DNA of 64,000 bases from Alviniconcha marisindica (lineage: Eukaryota; Mollusca; Gastropoda; Provannidae): the NCBI GenBank assembly GCA_018857735.1, contig JABMCL010001379.1:462001-526000 (forward strand), written 5' to 3'. The position numbers and the translations under genes are program-made. The notes under the pieces are model-generated. The model saw nothing but the letters and a program-made list of their open reading frames with translations, searched no databases and had not been told where the DNA came from. Each line of letters starts with the position of its first letter. The stretch's first letter is position 1. Below, one piece after another: positions 1 through 14,000 of the stretch.

Positions 1-599
1 AATCTTTTTAAGTTTTTTATTTTTTTATTAACTTTCTTGCCTCTTTAACAATTTTGCTTTAAAATGTCTTTTTCGAAGTACAGACATGCATGAAATAGAT
101 CACATATATATATTTCTTTTCCTTAGTTTTCTTTTGCAAAGTAATTTGGAGGGGGAGGGGGGATGTGTTGCACTAACTTGTTCTGAAACCTTATGTATTA
201 TAATGTCAGAGGGATATTTGTTTTTGCTGCTTTCTAAAGTTAATAACCAGTCGCACTTAATTAGTAATCTGTCTCACATGTATGTGACAGCATCACAAGG
301 ACAAAAGGATGTAATAATCACACACTTCAACCACTGACCAAAAAACTTAATAAACAAGTATATTCATTACAAAAGCAATGACAATGTTCTGTCTGCATTT
401 ATTTGATCAATTGGAACCGGTACTGACCCCTGCTTTAGATATTGGGATGGCCAAGAGTGGCAGCAATCTAGTCCACAGTCACCCAAGCCATATTCTCTGT
501 CTCACTCCCTGTGTGAAAGCAGTACAATCTTTTCACAGTGTCTTACCCTGTCTTGTGATGATGTACCATCAAACTAATTTGGATTGGAACAGTTTCAGT

Positions 600-1130
600 A
601 TTTCTGAAGATCTTGTAGAAACAATTGTGACTTTGACCTTGAACGTATAGCAAAATGGTATTTCTGCATGATACTCTGGCTGATGATGATGCATCACCAT
701 GCAAAGTTTGATCAATCAGAGATATTGTCCAGGCAAACATTCACTGAAGTTCAGAACCTTCACTATGACCTTGTCCTTGAATACAGCAAAGCAACCTTTT
801 CACAAGACATTCCAGCTTATGAACATGCACTGTCAAACTAAGTTGGTCACCAAAAAATCTGCAGTTCAGAACATATAATAGAAATAGTCATGATTTCATT
901 GTATGAACCCAAACAAAGTTACTGTGACCTTGACCTTGAAGACAGCAACCCATGTTTTGCACATGACACTCTGGCTTATATTTATAATGATGTATCACTG
1001 TACTGGGTTTGGTTACAAAAGGTTCAGCTATCCAGACTAACATTAATTGAAATGTTTAAGTTTAACCTTTGCTGTGACATTGACCTTGAACACAGTGATC
1101 CTATATGGGTCAGTTTTTTTGCATGCCTGT
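600..1130. repeat. Degenerate ~150-bp repeats with direct AGGTCA half-sites
   Basis: Four copies of a segment centred on GTGACCTTGACCTTGAA recur at about 629, 765, 921 and 1074, followed by related text (acagcaa, catgacactctggct). The spacing is 136-156 bp. On the - strand the core reads TTCAAGGTCAAGGTCAC, an extended nuclear-receptor monomer element in direct repeat. Looser forms occur near 14425, 14575 and 43718. Confidence 0.65.
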
Positions 1131-1312
1131 AAATAAAACCTGCAAAGCATCAGTCTGACCACCCCCTCCACCCCACCACCATGGCTGTGTCCTCCAAATG
1201 ACCTGCTGCTGTCCCCTAGGTGAGATCTCTCCACTCCAGTGAGCATCTGACATCAGTGGTTTTGTCCCAGTCACTCCACTAGATCTAACTAGACCTACTG
1301 ATCTTGAAGAAT

Positions 1313-1382
1313 AAACAAACAAGGGAGTTAATTAGCGCTCAAAATATGCAACTCAGGTACAACAACAAAGACCTCAGTTGCC
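1313..1382. mobile_element. Fragment of short inverted-repeat element (MITE-like family A)
   Basis: aaacaagggagttaattagc and the following caacaacaaagacc match the left half of the element at 34917-35052, which has both inverted ends. Only one end is present here. Confidence 0.6.
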
Positions 1383-1589
1383 TACGGTAACTCTCACTTG
1401 GCATGCGTGTAAATACAGGGCACATAAATGCCACCCGAGGTACATCACCTGACCTTGATTAGGTTGTGCCAAGCCCCTTTCACCCAGCCAGCAGTTAACT
1501 TCAAGAAAATGGTAACAGCAACAGTTTTTGTAACCGCAACAGTTTTTATTTTTGCTGGTAGGCCTACAGCAAAGACATACATTCTGATT

Positions 1590-1604
1590 GGTGTGTGTGT
1601 GTGT

Positions 1605-1642
<38 letters not shown>
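1590..1642. repeat. GT / GA / CAGA microsatellite
   Basis: (GT)n passes directly into (GA)n and then (CAGA)n. Confidence 0.9.
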
Positions 1643-1644
<2 letters not shown>

Positions 1645-1757
1645 ATTTGCTATCAGTTGTTCAGCAAAACAGTGTTGCTGTTTGCATGCCATGATGATGA
1701 TGAGAGACTCAGAGAGAGAACTGGCTGTTAGTTGTTCAGTAATCAGTAAGACAGCGT

Positions 1758-1802
1758 TACTAAACACATAAAAGGTTCAAAAGAATGCTTATTTATTATG
1801 AC
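1758..1802. mobile_element. Terminal fragment of the foldback element
   Basis: aaacacataaaaggttcaaa followed by gaatgcttatttattatgac matches the terminal 45 bp of the foldback element at 61463-61911, with no partner end nearby. Confidence 0.6.
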
Positions 1803-2379
1803 ACAGACACCATGATAGATTGCTAGTTTTAGCAGTTGAAAAGGAGGGCAAGGAGGGAGGACAGTTCAGGCACAGCAAGGTGTGGGCATTGCTGTGACTC
1901 TAGTCTAGTCCTTTCTAGATTTGTTCCTCTAGTCTCAGTGGCTTGTCTAGCCCTCTGATTTTTGGATCACTCGTCATGATCTAAAAAATGCATAAAATTA
2001 CGTGGTATTAAGAACTGTGTTAACACGATCCCTAGAGACTGCTCAGTGTGTTTGTGTGTGTAATTATGTTGTTGGTGGTTGAGTGTGAAATATTTGATTG
2101 TGCTTGTAATTGTGTGCATATAATGAATATATATACAGTACTTGTCCTTTTAGGCTGAATATCATGATTTTGTTATTGATAATGTACAGTGCCATGAGCT
2201 CACAATTGTTTTACAGGGTATTTCCATATAGTAATATAGCACTGTATAAGAGTCCTTATATCTTTCATGCACCTGAGAAAAAAGGTTAGCAGAAAAGTAG
2301 TTAGTAGCTGGGGTATGTTTAATTCACATGTGAATTTTTTCCTATGGATTATGAATTATTTGATAATTTGTGTGTACAG

Positions 2380-2474
2380 ATGTCCTTGACGAGATCATAG
2401 AGACCTTGACACAAGAGGATCCTAAGCTGAGAAACGGCCGCCGAAAACTGTCGTTTAGCAAGATTGTGGAAAGG
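2380..2474 (+). CDS. tim: timeless exon e1 (first in window)
   Basis: Acceptor tgtgtacag, donor AGG|gtaaga. Enters in phase with 2 nt, then reads VLDEIIETLTQEDPKLRN and on to KIVER. It matches the TIM segment around residues 30-60, where insect TIM has a similar I.EEI...L..ED..LR pattern. Because this is not the N-terminus, a short coding exon with the ATG must lie upstream of position 1. Confidence 0.9.
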
Positions 2475-3007
2475 GTAAGAGAGTGTCATTGCCACAAGGC
2501 CCCACGGTGTAGTGATTATAACTTTGGATAGGGTCAGAAGGTCATGGGTTTGAATCCAGTCAAAGTCATGTGGGTTTTATCTGTCCTGATTGGCTTGTAC
2601 CCAGAGCTGGGAGTGCAGTTGGCCCGCTGGGAATGCTAGGACCACACAGCTGAGCTTCATCCACTTCAGGGATGCATCTTTGAGAGTGCTGCTCTAATTA
2701 CGTGATCAACACCACAGGTGCTGCAGTTCCATGGCCTGGTTAGGGTTAATTTAGGAATAATTATGACAGTAAGCATGGTTAGCAGCTCTGCCAAGTAGTC
2801 TGGAACCAAAGTGGACATACGTAGCATTCATCAGTTATTATCTTCATCATCATCTATTGTTGCATTAAAAGAATGCCTTTGCCAGTGCCCACTGGATACA
2901 CTGAGCAAAATAAATCAAGGATCAACTTTCATGATCAAAACATCCCTGATTAATCTAGACATACTATTGAAAGATGCAAATTTCCGTTTGGATCATCCAC
3001 TTATGTA

Positions 3008-3073
<66 letters not shown>

Positions 3074-3975
3074 CCCAAGGCTCTCATATTATTTAAAAAT
3101 CTAGAATGTGAATATGTCACATTCACATGAAGACACTATCATAATTGATTCTATTGAAGTCAGCGTTGCAAAGAAAGTGATCAGTTTTTGTGTTTTTTCT
3201 TTCTTTCTTTCTTCCCCCCCTCCCCCCTTTCTTTCTTTTTTTTAACAGAAAAGGACATTGTTCCTTTTTTATGTACAGAATAGAACATAAGTTCTTCAGT
3301 CTTCACAAGGCAAGTTTTTAAAGCAGCTGCAAAGCAGCTTTTTAATGCAGACCCGTTGCTATAGAATCCATTGTAGTTCTTTGTTTGTCAGATCTGGTCA
3401 GGCACAGTCAGTGTTCCAAGGTAGAAAACAAAAAGTGCTGACTCAGGTTGTAATTTTTCGTTGGGTCTTTATGGTTTACTGATTTTCTACAAGCCACGTT
3501 TCAGTTACAAGGAAACATATGCCAAATGACATTGAAAAAGAATGCAGTCGTAGCCTACAGAGTAGTGTATGATTTCATCTGAACAGGATTCTCTCTTGCC
3601 CCGACAGTTGGCTAAAAGTGAGGTGTTTATTGGGTGTGTTTGCAGGACCTGGTGCCGCTCATCATGTGCTCTGTGGATGAAGGCATCATTGCCCGTTCAC
3701 TGCGGTAAGTGGAAGGGTATTTCAGAATTGGTTTCAGTGGGACCATCATTTCTAAATCTCTGTTCAAAGGCCATCAGCGTGAAGAGATTGCCTTCCTCTT
3801 GGAGAACATAGTTAAATAATGATAATAAATTTATAATGCACTCATCAACATCCTGATCGCTCACATGATACGTACAAACCTAAGCACAATATTCTATACA
3901 CATGTACAATGCAGTCATACTATGCAGTTATGTAAAGTGTTGTTTGAAGCAGAATCCTTTCTTCTTGAACACACA

Positions 3976-4066
<91 letters not shown>

Positions 4067-7000
4067 GCCTTTTATGGTAATGGCTATTTTATCAGCAAGA
4101 CACTGTTGAATACACCTTGGATGCAGGATTTTCAAAGGCAACAAAGACAACCCCTCTTGCGTGACATACTCTGGTCACAAGGGCACAGTTAGGGGTGGGC
4201 AGTTTACAGTAATTGTCTTGACAAGTTGTGAATGGTACAACACCACAGTAATTGTCTTGACAAGTTGGGAGTGGTACAACACCACAGTGATTGTCTTGAC
4301 AAGTTGGGAATGGTACAACACCACAGTGATCACTAATTGTCTTGACAAGCTGGGAATGGTGCAACACCACAGTAATTGTCAAGCTGGGAATGGTACAGCC
4401 TTCATTGTGGAGTTGTGCTGCCTGCAGGGTAAGAAACACTGCCCATGACTGTGTGGTTAGATGATTATTTGCACTGCCCATGACTGTGTGGTTATATGAT
4501 TATTTGCACTGTCCATGACTGTGTGGTTAGACGATTACTTGCACCAGCCTTCTGTCCCAGCCTTCTGGTTGGGCCACTAGTTCACACTAAGGAACATGTG
4601 CACTAGAAAGGAACATCTTCTTTAAAGCAGTGGAACAGTGTTTTACTGATGATTGTTTGACAGACTACTGGCAGACTGACAGCCACTGGAGGTGTTTGCC
4701 CAGCTGGGGAATGAAGACTAACAGTGTTTTTACTGATGATTGTTTCACAGACTACTGGCCAACCTGACACAGCCACTGGAGGTGTTTGTCCAGCTGGGGG
4801 TTCCGCTGGGGCAGCAGTGTCAGCGAGAAATCAACACCCTCGTCAGCAGGGCCAAGACCTGCTGTACCAACCTGGACTTCTTCAAAAATCTCCATGGCAG
4901 AATGGAGACAGCCCTCTTCAGGGTGAGTTTCCCGCTGCAGTCTGACCCATATGTGGGTTTGGTTTGGGCACAAATGACCGTTTCACAGTCTGCCCCGTTT
5001 CAGCTTTTGAGAAGTGTTGAGGAGCTTGAGACAATACCTGCGGGCACAAAGCCAAGGCCCTCACACCATTGATCACATGGAGGAGAAAGGTGTAGAAAGA
5101 GGAAGCACTAGACGATCTTTCTTGAATGGAAGAGAAAGGACCATTGTCAGTTAGATGAACATTGGAACTGTTTCATAGGCAATGTTGGGAAAATGTCTGA
5201 GAGACGGGATGGAGCACATAAGGGCTTTACTGAGCACATAGATACTATCTTGAACTAAACTGAACTGAACTAAACTCAGCTTTTGTCCCAGTGTATCTTT
5301 CATTGTCTGTTTCCTTGTGCACCCTTCAACTGCATAGTGCTGTTGGCAAGTTATACAGCATACTGATATTTCCATACTACTGCTGTACTGGATGCTTCTG
5401 GACATAAAGCACCCGCCCCCGTAGCCAATGAGCAAAACATGTTGGATGCATGCGTCAGACATAAAGGAAAGTGTCGTCATGCCGTAATACGGAAAAGTGA
5501 AAATGTTTCAGTGAATTTGCCATTGACCAAAGGTTTGAACTGATCAGAAAAGCATGTAGGATCATTTTCCAAAGACAAAGCAGATGATAATCAAATTCTC
5601 AGCAAAGAAACTTGGTAGCCGTCTTTCCTGTTTGTTTTTGCTTGACATTGTTCCCCTTTTTCTTTCTGCACTGTCTCATGAGTTCCACACATGTACTGAT
5701 TTTGCAGGTTTAGTTTTGCAGTATTTCTTCCAATTTGAATATGAAGATATAGAGTTCTGATGAAAAGAAAGTGTGTGTGTGTTGGTGGGGGTGAGTGGGT
5801 GTGCATGTGCTTCTTTCCTCTGTGCATGTGTGTGTTTGTGGTGCAGCCCTTGTATGAAGACCATCCAATAGATCTAGTGAAGTGACATTGACAGGGAGTT
5901 TTCCTGGAAATGGAATTGTGCAGTGAAGATCACCAAGCAGAGTGGTTCTTAAACAGTTCAAGAAGACTGTTTTTTCGTACAGATGATGTTTTATTTAAGC
6001 TGTGCCGCAGTGTCGTGAAGTTGACTGGCATACATACATTTGTTTTCAGCATGGTAGGGAGAAGGTGCATCCTGCTGACAGTGAGTTGTTGAACCATGCA
6101 CTGCTGTTGCTGCGAAATCTGATCCACACCAGCCCTGATGACAGCCAGACCTTGGAAACCTCCATCACCCTGCAGTCTATGCTCAGGTAGGACTCCGTTC
6201 TCTCTCTCTCAGTCTCTCTTGCTTGCTCTCTTTGTCTCTCTCTCACTCTCTCTTTCTGTCTCTGTCTCTCTTTCTCTACCACTTTCGTCTGCCTTCCTGC
6301 CTTTTGCTTTCTTTCTCCCTTGCTCTGTACCCCTGTCTGTGTGTGTGTGTATGTGTCTGTCTGACTGTCTGTCTCTCTCTGTGTCTGTCTCCAGCTGTCT
6401 ACCTTCCTTCATTTCTCCTTCTCTCTCCCTTGCTCTCTACCTCTCTCTACCCTCTCTTCCTCTGTGCATGCATGCATGCGTGAGTGTGCGTGTGCGTGTG
6501 TGTGCAGGGAGAGAGACAGAGCAGGGGAATGCGATGCCAGGCTCCATAGTCAGCTTTCTCTCAGGTGTGAAAGTATGGTGCAACGTGAACACAATTGCTG
6601 ATGGCAGTTCTCTGGTTTCAGTTCTTTCTTCCTGTCTGAGATGGACAAGCTAGTGCTGGGAATGCTCAACCATCCACAGAAGGTGAGGCATGCAGTAGCT
6701 CTCTACAGAGTTATTAACAGTAGAACTGATTGCAAGCAGCCACTGCATAAGGTGGGTGGGGGGGGGGGGGGGGGTTTGCTTGTGCATGTGCTTTAAGATT
6801 TCCCAGCGCCAAATAAACAATGGTCAGACGATGAAAGGGAAGGCACTGAGTTGTGCAACATTTATTCTGGGTAAATGTGCTGAGTTTTGGGGGGCACCAT
6901 TGCTTCCGGGTATATGTGCAGAAGCTGTAACCGCACTGATACTCTCATTTGAATGGTGTGGTTGTATACAGCATTATAAATGTGTTGATTTCAGTCACAT

Positions 7001-7974
7001 TTTCACTGGGTCTGCTTATACTGTGTGGCGGAAATATGCACTGGTTCACACTCACAGTATCAACTGATGAGGAACACTGAGAAAAATAATTAAGTGGTCA
7101 GTGCTGTGGCTTTGAGCTTTGGCATTTTGTTAGAGTTTATAACTGTCAGCAGCTTCATTATTTTGTTTTGTGTGTATGTCATTATGTGCTTGTGTCATGT
7201 GTGTATGTCATTATGTGTGTGGGTCATTATGTGTTTGTGTCATTATGTGTGTATGTCATTATGTGTGTGTGTGGAAAACAGGGGAAAGGAAAGCTTGAGG
7301 CTTGGTGGTGCATTATTGTGTGTCATGGTTTTCAGTTTTCATTATTTTGTTGGATTATTATTTGTTATGGTTTTCATTTTTCATTATTCTGTTGATAAAA
7401 TCATGAAATGTGGGGTCCCAAGGAAGAGGCGTTGCTCTGGTAGGAGTTTGCATAGGAGTCCTCATAGCAGTTTGCTTAGGACTAGGAGTCCTCATAGCAG
7501 TTTGCATAGTGGTTTGCATAGGAGCTTGAGTTTGCATAGGAGTCCTCATAGCAGTTTGTATAGGAGTTTACATAGCAGTTTGCATGGGAGTTTGGATAGG
7601 AGTTTGTGTAGCAGTTTGCATTGCTTGTTTTTGTTTGGTCATTCCTTCCTTGCTTCTTTCATCCTCTCTTACCTTTTGATTTAAATGATGACACTACCAA
7701 TGCATATAATGTATACATGGGAATGACAATCAGTGACATTGCTTTCTTGGTTTTCAGGCTGACTGGGTGGTGTCCAATGCACAGCTGTTGTCACTGGTCT
7801 TTAAAAACTATGTAAGTTTGGCTGTAGCCAATGTTGACCATAATGTTTATCACCAGAGTGAATGTCCAGGTTTCCCGGGAAACTCTTAGCTTTTAATGAT
7901 AAAGAGGATTCTAGAGCACCCATGTACCACACAAGATGGGAGCACAAGGCACTCTTCAATAACACAACATGCAT

Positions 7975-8037
<63 letters not shown>

Positions 8038-11000
8038 GTTGATCCTTAAAAAAATTAAAAGAAGAAGTTGTCTTTGTATTGGGGTTCATGTGGTGAGGTG
8101 ACTACTGCATCATAACCGTGAACAGATGAGCACATCAGAGTGGTTTGTGTGCAGCTTTCTCACACAGGTAAATGGCCTGGGGTGAAGGGGTGGAGGGGGC
8201 ACTGAGAAGAGTGTACAAAACAAGATCCAAACACAACTGTGTGTATGTACAGTGACTTGGAAATGTGAGGTTTACTGTATGCATTTAATGAGTCTTTTAA
8301 ATTGCCTGATTGTGACGACACAACATGCACATTTGGGGGGTAATCCCCTTTAAGAAGGGTAATCCCCTTTAAGAAGCTACAAAACAACAGTTTAACATTA
8401 AAGCCACTGATCTGTTTTTGGTTGAGATTTGTTGTTTTCAAGCACTAGACATGAAAACAACATAGCTCAACCAAAAACAGGTAAGTCAAGTTAGTAAGTG
8501 GCTTAGCTCTCTATCTCATTTTTCACCATTTAACTGTTGTTTAAGTGTCATTTTGTAGCTTGATAAAGGGGATTATTACCCTGAAAATTCACATGTGTTT
8601 TGTCCTAATTAATAGCATTATTTTGAGCCTTTTGTGTGTTTGGATCTTGTTTTAGAATGCTAGCAGTCATTTTTGTTTCAAATTTGTCTTTAAAATAAGA
8701 GAAAGCAGGGGAACTAACCACAGAGGGAAGCAATCCCACAAGCATGATGCCTAGGAATTATGACAGAAAGGTGGAAGTTGGTCTATGCACAGTTATATTA
8801 TTTTTCATCATCTGCCTCAGTGTGGTGGGGGGTGTTATACTGTATTCCTGCAAGTACTGTTGTTGGCATTGTTGTTTTGCTTCTTGGGGTTATGAGTTGT
8901 TTACAATGTGTCTGTTGTCTGGCCCCAGGCTGGTACTTTTGTTTACACTGTGTCTGCTGTCTACCCCCCAGGCTGGTACTTTTGTTAACACTGTGTCTGC
9001 TGTCTACCCCCCAGGCTGGTACTTTTGTTAACACTGTGTCTGCTGTCTACCCCCTCCAGGCTGGTACTTTTGTCTACACTGTGTCTGCTGTCTACCCCCC
9101 AGGCTGGTACTTTTGTTAACACTGTGTCTGCTGTCTACCCCCCAGGCTGGTACTTTTGTTTACACTGTGTCTGCTGTCTACCCCCCAGGCTGGTACTTTT
9201 GTTTACACTGTGTCTGCTGTCTACCCCCCAGGCTGGTACTTTTGTTTACACTGTGTCTGCTGTCTACCCCCCAGGCTAGTACTTTTGTTACACTGTGTCT
9301 GCTGTCTACCCCCCAGGCTGGTACTTTTGTTAACACTGTGTCTGCTGTCTACCCCCCAGGCTGGTACTTTTGTTAACACTGTCTGCTGTCTACCCCCCAG
9401 GCTGGTACTTTTGTTAACACTGTGTCTGCTGTCTACCCCCTCCAGGCTGGTACTTTTGTTTACACTGTGTCTGCTGTCTACCCCCCAGGCTGGTACTTTT
9501 GTTTACACTGTGTCTGCTGTCTACCCCCCAGGCTGGTACTTTTGTTTACACTGTGTCTGCTGTCTACCCCCCAGGCTAGTACTTTTGTTAACACTGTGTC
9601 TGCTGTCTACCCCCTCCAGACTGGTACTTTTGTTTACACTGTGTCTGCTGTCTACCCCCCAGGCTGGTACTTTTGTTTACACTGTGTCTGCTGTCTACCC
9701 CCCAGGCTGGTACTTTTGTTTACACTGTGTCTGCTGTCTACCCCCCAGGCTGGTACTTTTGTTTACACTGTGTCTGCTGTCTACCCCCCAGGCTGGTACT
9801 TTTGTTTACACTGTGTCTGCTGTCTACCCCCCAGGCTGGTACTTTTGTTAACACTGTGTCTGCTGTCTACCCCCCAGGCTGGTACTTTTGTTTACACTGT
9901 GTCTGCTGTCTACCCCCCAGGCTGGTACTTTTGTTTACACTGTGTCTGCTCTCTACCTCCCAGGCTGGTACTCTCCTGGAGCAAGGGGAAGACGAGGACA
10001 AAGACGACGATGATTGTAAATCGGATGTTGGAAGTGGATCAGACATGCTTGAATTCATCCCGTCTCACATGTCGAAGCTTCTCTCGCACAACTTTGACAA
10101 GCAGCTTCAGATTGGTGAAATTCCGATGATTGTGGAAGAGATGGTCGCTTCATCAAGTGATGCGGCAACAGGCCACTTGTTACAGGGCTGTGATGCTGTG
10201 GGGTCCACAGAGGAAGCAGATGAAGCTCAGCAGAGAGCTGGAAAGAAAATGGTGACGGATGAAAACACAGACCAGGATGACGGTGTTGGAAACAGGGAAA
10301 AAAGTGACAACGGCACCGTCTCACCAGTTGAGTCTTTCTTGAATGAGGAAGAGGATATGGCTGTGTCAGAGCTGTGTGTCAAAGAACACTGTGGGAAATC
10401 CATGCATGAGCAGGATGTTAGTGAACGCGATATGTACACATGTGAACCACCAGAGAAACCGAAACAAGTTGAGGGACAGACAGAAACTGAAAAGCAAGCA
10501 AACCAGTCATCCATAGACAGCGACAGCGGCAGACCGGAGTCCAGCGAGGAAGAGAAACAAGGGGAGAGGACGGCTTTGGAAAGGGAGGTGGGGGGAGACA
10601 GCGGGGTGGAGGAACATTCACTGGCACTGTGGGATAACCTTCACATGGTTGTTGCCATGGGGAAGGAGAGAGAGATCATGTCGGAGCTGTCCTCAGGTTC
10701 ATGCCTTATGGATGGGGACATCATAGTGTGAGTGTACTGACCATTGTGTGGGTTTGTTTTTGTGTGTGTGTGTGTGTGCATACATGTATGTGTGTATGCA
10801 TGTGTGTGTGCATGCATGCATGTGGGTGTGCATGCATGCATGCCTGTGTGTGTTGCTTTTTATTGTTGTTTTGTGGGGGAGAAGGTTACATACAAGATGA
10901 GTATCTCATGTATGTGTGTGGTGGAAACTGATTTTAAAAAGGTTTTCTTCACTGTAATTCCAGTCGTTTGATTCAAAACCTGGTTTTAAAAGTGCAGTTA

Positions 11001-14000
11001 TGTTACAGTTTAGACCCCACTCCTACCTAGCCAAAGCCTTTCATTAACACACCAGTAGACATGCCGGACCTGATTTAAAGCATTTTTAGATTGTATACCA
11101 GATCCAACTTCCTGTATCCGATTCAGTTCTGTTCTTCCAAAAAAGGCCCAGGTCATATTGTGCAAAACTGGCCTGGATCTGTCTGGGTGCCCTGGTCAGG
11201 TTTGGGCCAAACGCATCTGGCCCAGAAGCAAGCCGGTGTGCAAGAATCATCTGGCCCGGTTCTGGCAGAATGCAACCAGCCCACTACCATTGGCATTGAC
11301 CCTCTTTTGGACTCGGTTGCTTTCTTCCACAGACAGCCTGGATTTGATTCTGGTTGACTGTGTTGGGTTTTGGCCAAACAGATCCAGCCCAGAAGCAAGC
11401 CAGTGTGCAAAAATCATCCCAGCCCACTTCTGAGCTGATCCAGAACCAGCATGTTTACTGGGCATATTTAGTTGGTAGTACAGCAGTAGCAGCATTGTCA
11501 AATTATGTGGTGGTTGAGGGTCAGTCTTTTCCATCGTTAGAATACTGTACAGTGTTGTTTTCAATGGCGTTAACTGACACATACATTCTGTTTATTTTTG
11601 GGCCATTATATGAATATGATGTGCAAGCTGAGATTGACCATAGTAACCCCCACCCTTCCCACCCCCATTAATCACTGCGTCCATTCCATACACTTTTCCT
11701 CACCAGCTACCTTTGCCTCTGATGCACTGACCATCATGCATCACACAAAGTATACCATTCTCTCCTTTATTTTGGGGGTGCCAGAAAGGTGCTTGGTTTT
11801 CAAGCTTAAGAGCAGAAAGTAGTCTGTAACCTCTTTGTAAGGAACTGTCACAGCAAGCAGGATGGTGAAGGGATCAAAGATACTTTTTAGTACTGATTGC
11901 CTGTACGAGAAATTCAGGGACAAACGTTTGAAATGACAACAAGATGAAGAATGGAATGGCTGGCATAGTTCAGATTCAAAGGGAGAATGAGAGAAAAGTT
12001 CAGAGATGTATGCATTTGCTCCAATCGGCCATTTCAGCAAACGGGAGTAAAACAAAAATGATGAAGAGTTAACCATTTGTCATACCTGGAGGTGAAAGAA
12101 AGACAGTGAAAGGGGAGGAAAATAATTACGGTGTGGGGTTGAGGTTCAAGGCTAATCTAGAGTTACGTCACTGTCTGACTGAAACAGTCGTCAGATCAAA
12201 AATATTGTGAAGTGTTCAGTTACTGGGTGATAATGATATGAATGTTTTGGTCTGTTGAGTGGAAGTCATATCTGGTAGTGCTTTGCTTTGGGGACCAGTC
12301 TGCATGTTTCACTTGTCGCCAACTTGCAGCTTCTCCATGTTGATGCTCATTCCTGAAGGAAGGGACCTTACTCTTGGAATGTGCCAGAGGCACTCTTTCT
12401 TTATATCCTCATGTCATCTGTTTCAGTGCGTATGTGCGGAAATTTGCCACCGACATCTTGTGTTCTGGTCTGAATAACCTGGTGCAGTGTCTCATGGTAA
12501 GTTGGAGAAAGAGAAAAGGCTATGTAATGTCTGATGGTATAACTTAAAGAGAAAGCTGCTGTGTCATGTTTTTAAGTAAGCTGTAGCTAGTGAACTGGCT
12601 ATGCAATGTCTGATGGTATAACTATAAGGTGTAGAGGAAGCCGGTACAGATAGCAGAGCTTGACTGAGGAAAAGAAGGGCAGACGGTACAGGTAACTTAG
12701 CAGAGCTTGACTGAGGAAAAGAAGGGCAGATGGTACAGGTAACTCAGCAGAGCTGTACTGAGGAAAAGAAGGGCAGACGGTACAGGTAACTCAGCAGAGC
12801 TTTCATGAGGAAAAGAAGGACAGACGGTACAGGTGACTTAGCAGAGCTTGACTGAGGAAAAGAAGGGCAGACGGTACAGGTAACTCAGCAGAGCTTTACT
12901 GAGGAAAAGAAGGACAGACGGTACAGGTAACTCAGCAGAGCTTTCATGAGGAAAAGAAGGACAGACGGTACAGGTGACTTAGTAGAGCTTTCATGAGGAA
13001 AAGAAGGACAGACGGTCCAGGTGACTTAGTAGAGCTTTCGTGAGGAAAAGAAGGGCAGACGGTACAGATAACTCAGAGGAACTTTACCAGAGAAGGAAGT
13101 GGAGGAGAAAACCAGGGTGTGTTGGGAGGAACACCCAGCATCCTGCCAGAGAACTAGTGTCAGACTGCCACACACTATTACTATATTAGAGGTATCAGTA
13201 ACTGCACTGCCTTCACTGGAATCACCCCTGATGATGATGATGTGGGGCTTCATGTCCTCGGATGTGCAATCACCCCTCACTCAACCGCTTAATTTATAGC
13301 AGCTGTTCTTTATTGATGTTTTGCATGTATGGATTTTTTTTTATGCTATGTTTAGACAGACAAGGCAACAACCAGGGTATTTGCATATATATATGTTCCT
13401 CCTGTTTCTTTCTTGGGACTTGTGTGTATATATGTGTATTCTGGCATGTCAGAAGTAGTACAGCATTGTTCTTGTGCTTGCTTTACCATGTTGTTTAGGC
13501 ACAGTAGTGCAATGATGTGATGTGACTGGCTTTAATTGTACACTTTTTGGGGGTGCTGTGCATTTTCAGAAGGTGTTGCTCAACAGCCAGGAAGGTGTGC
13601 TTGAAGATTCGTTCTTCATGTGGACTGTTGGCTTCTTCCTCAGCTTTGCCAGACATACCCACATAGAGTTTAATCAGTACAGGTGAGCGATGGTTCTGTG
13701 ACGTACATCACACACCCCCCCCCCCCCCCCCCCCACCAAGAAAGGGATGTTCCATGGTTATCTTTTGTCAGGGTTTACTTCTAATGGACAGGTCAAGCCT
13801 CCTATCATCAGCATCAGCTGTGAAGGTGAGGTTGTTAGTCTGTTCAGAAACCTTTGATTGGCTACCATCGACAGTCTCTCATGTGAAGCAGAGATCAATG
13901 CACTGGGAATGCTGCTACAACACTGGCCAGGTGTGGTCTGTTTTTACATTAGAGGTTCTCACTTCAGAAATATTTTGTTATTTTAGCATGAAGAAAGAGG

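Larger units (their letters stand above)
1..2379 (+). other. timeless upstream intron (partial)
   Basis: No exon of timeless recognised here. It holds degenerate ~150-bp repeats with direct AGGTCA half-sites (about 600-1100), a fragment of an inverted-repeat element (1313-1380), a GT/GA/CAGA microsatellite (1590-1642) and a fragment of the foldback element (1760-1800). The rest is AT-rich unique sequence. Confidence 0.6.

Noticed and set aside
8930..9963. CRISPR-like array
   Set aside because: Repeats are contiguous with no unique spacers, and the sequence is a eukaryotic intron; the same holds for the other arrays.
8760..10731. Long + strand open frames of CLLSTPQAGTF-type repeats
   Set aside because: They are translations of the 43-bp acceptor minisatellite. 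Only the part after 9964 is real coding sequence.
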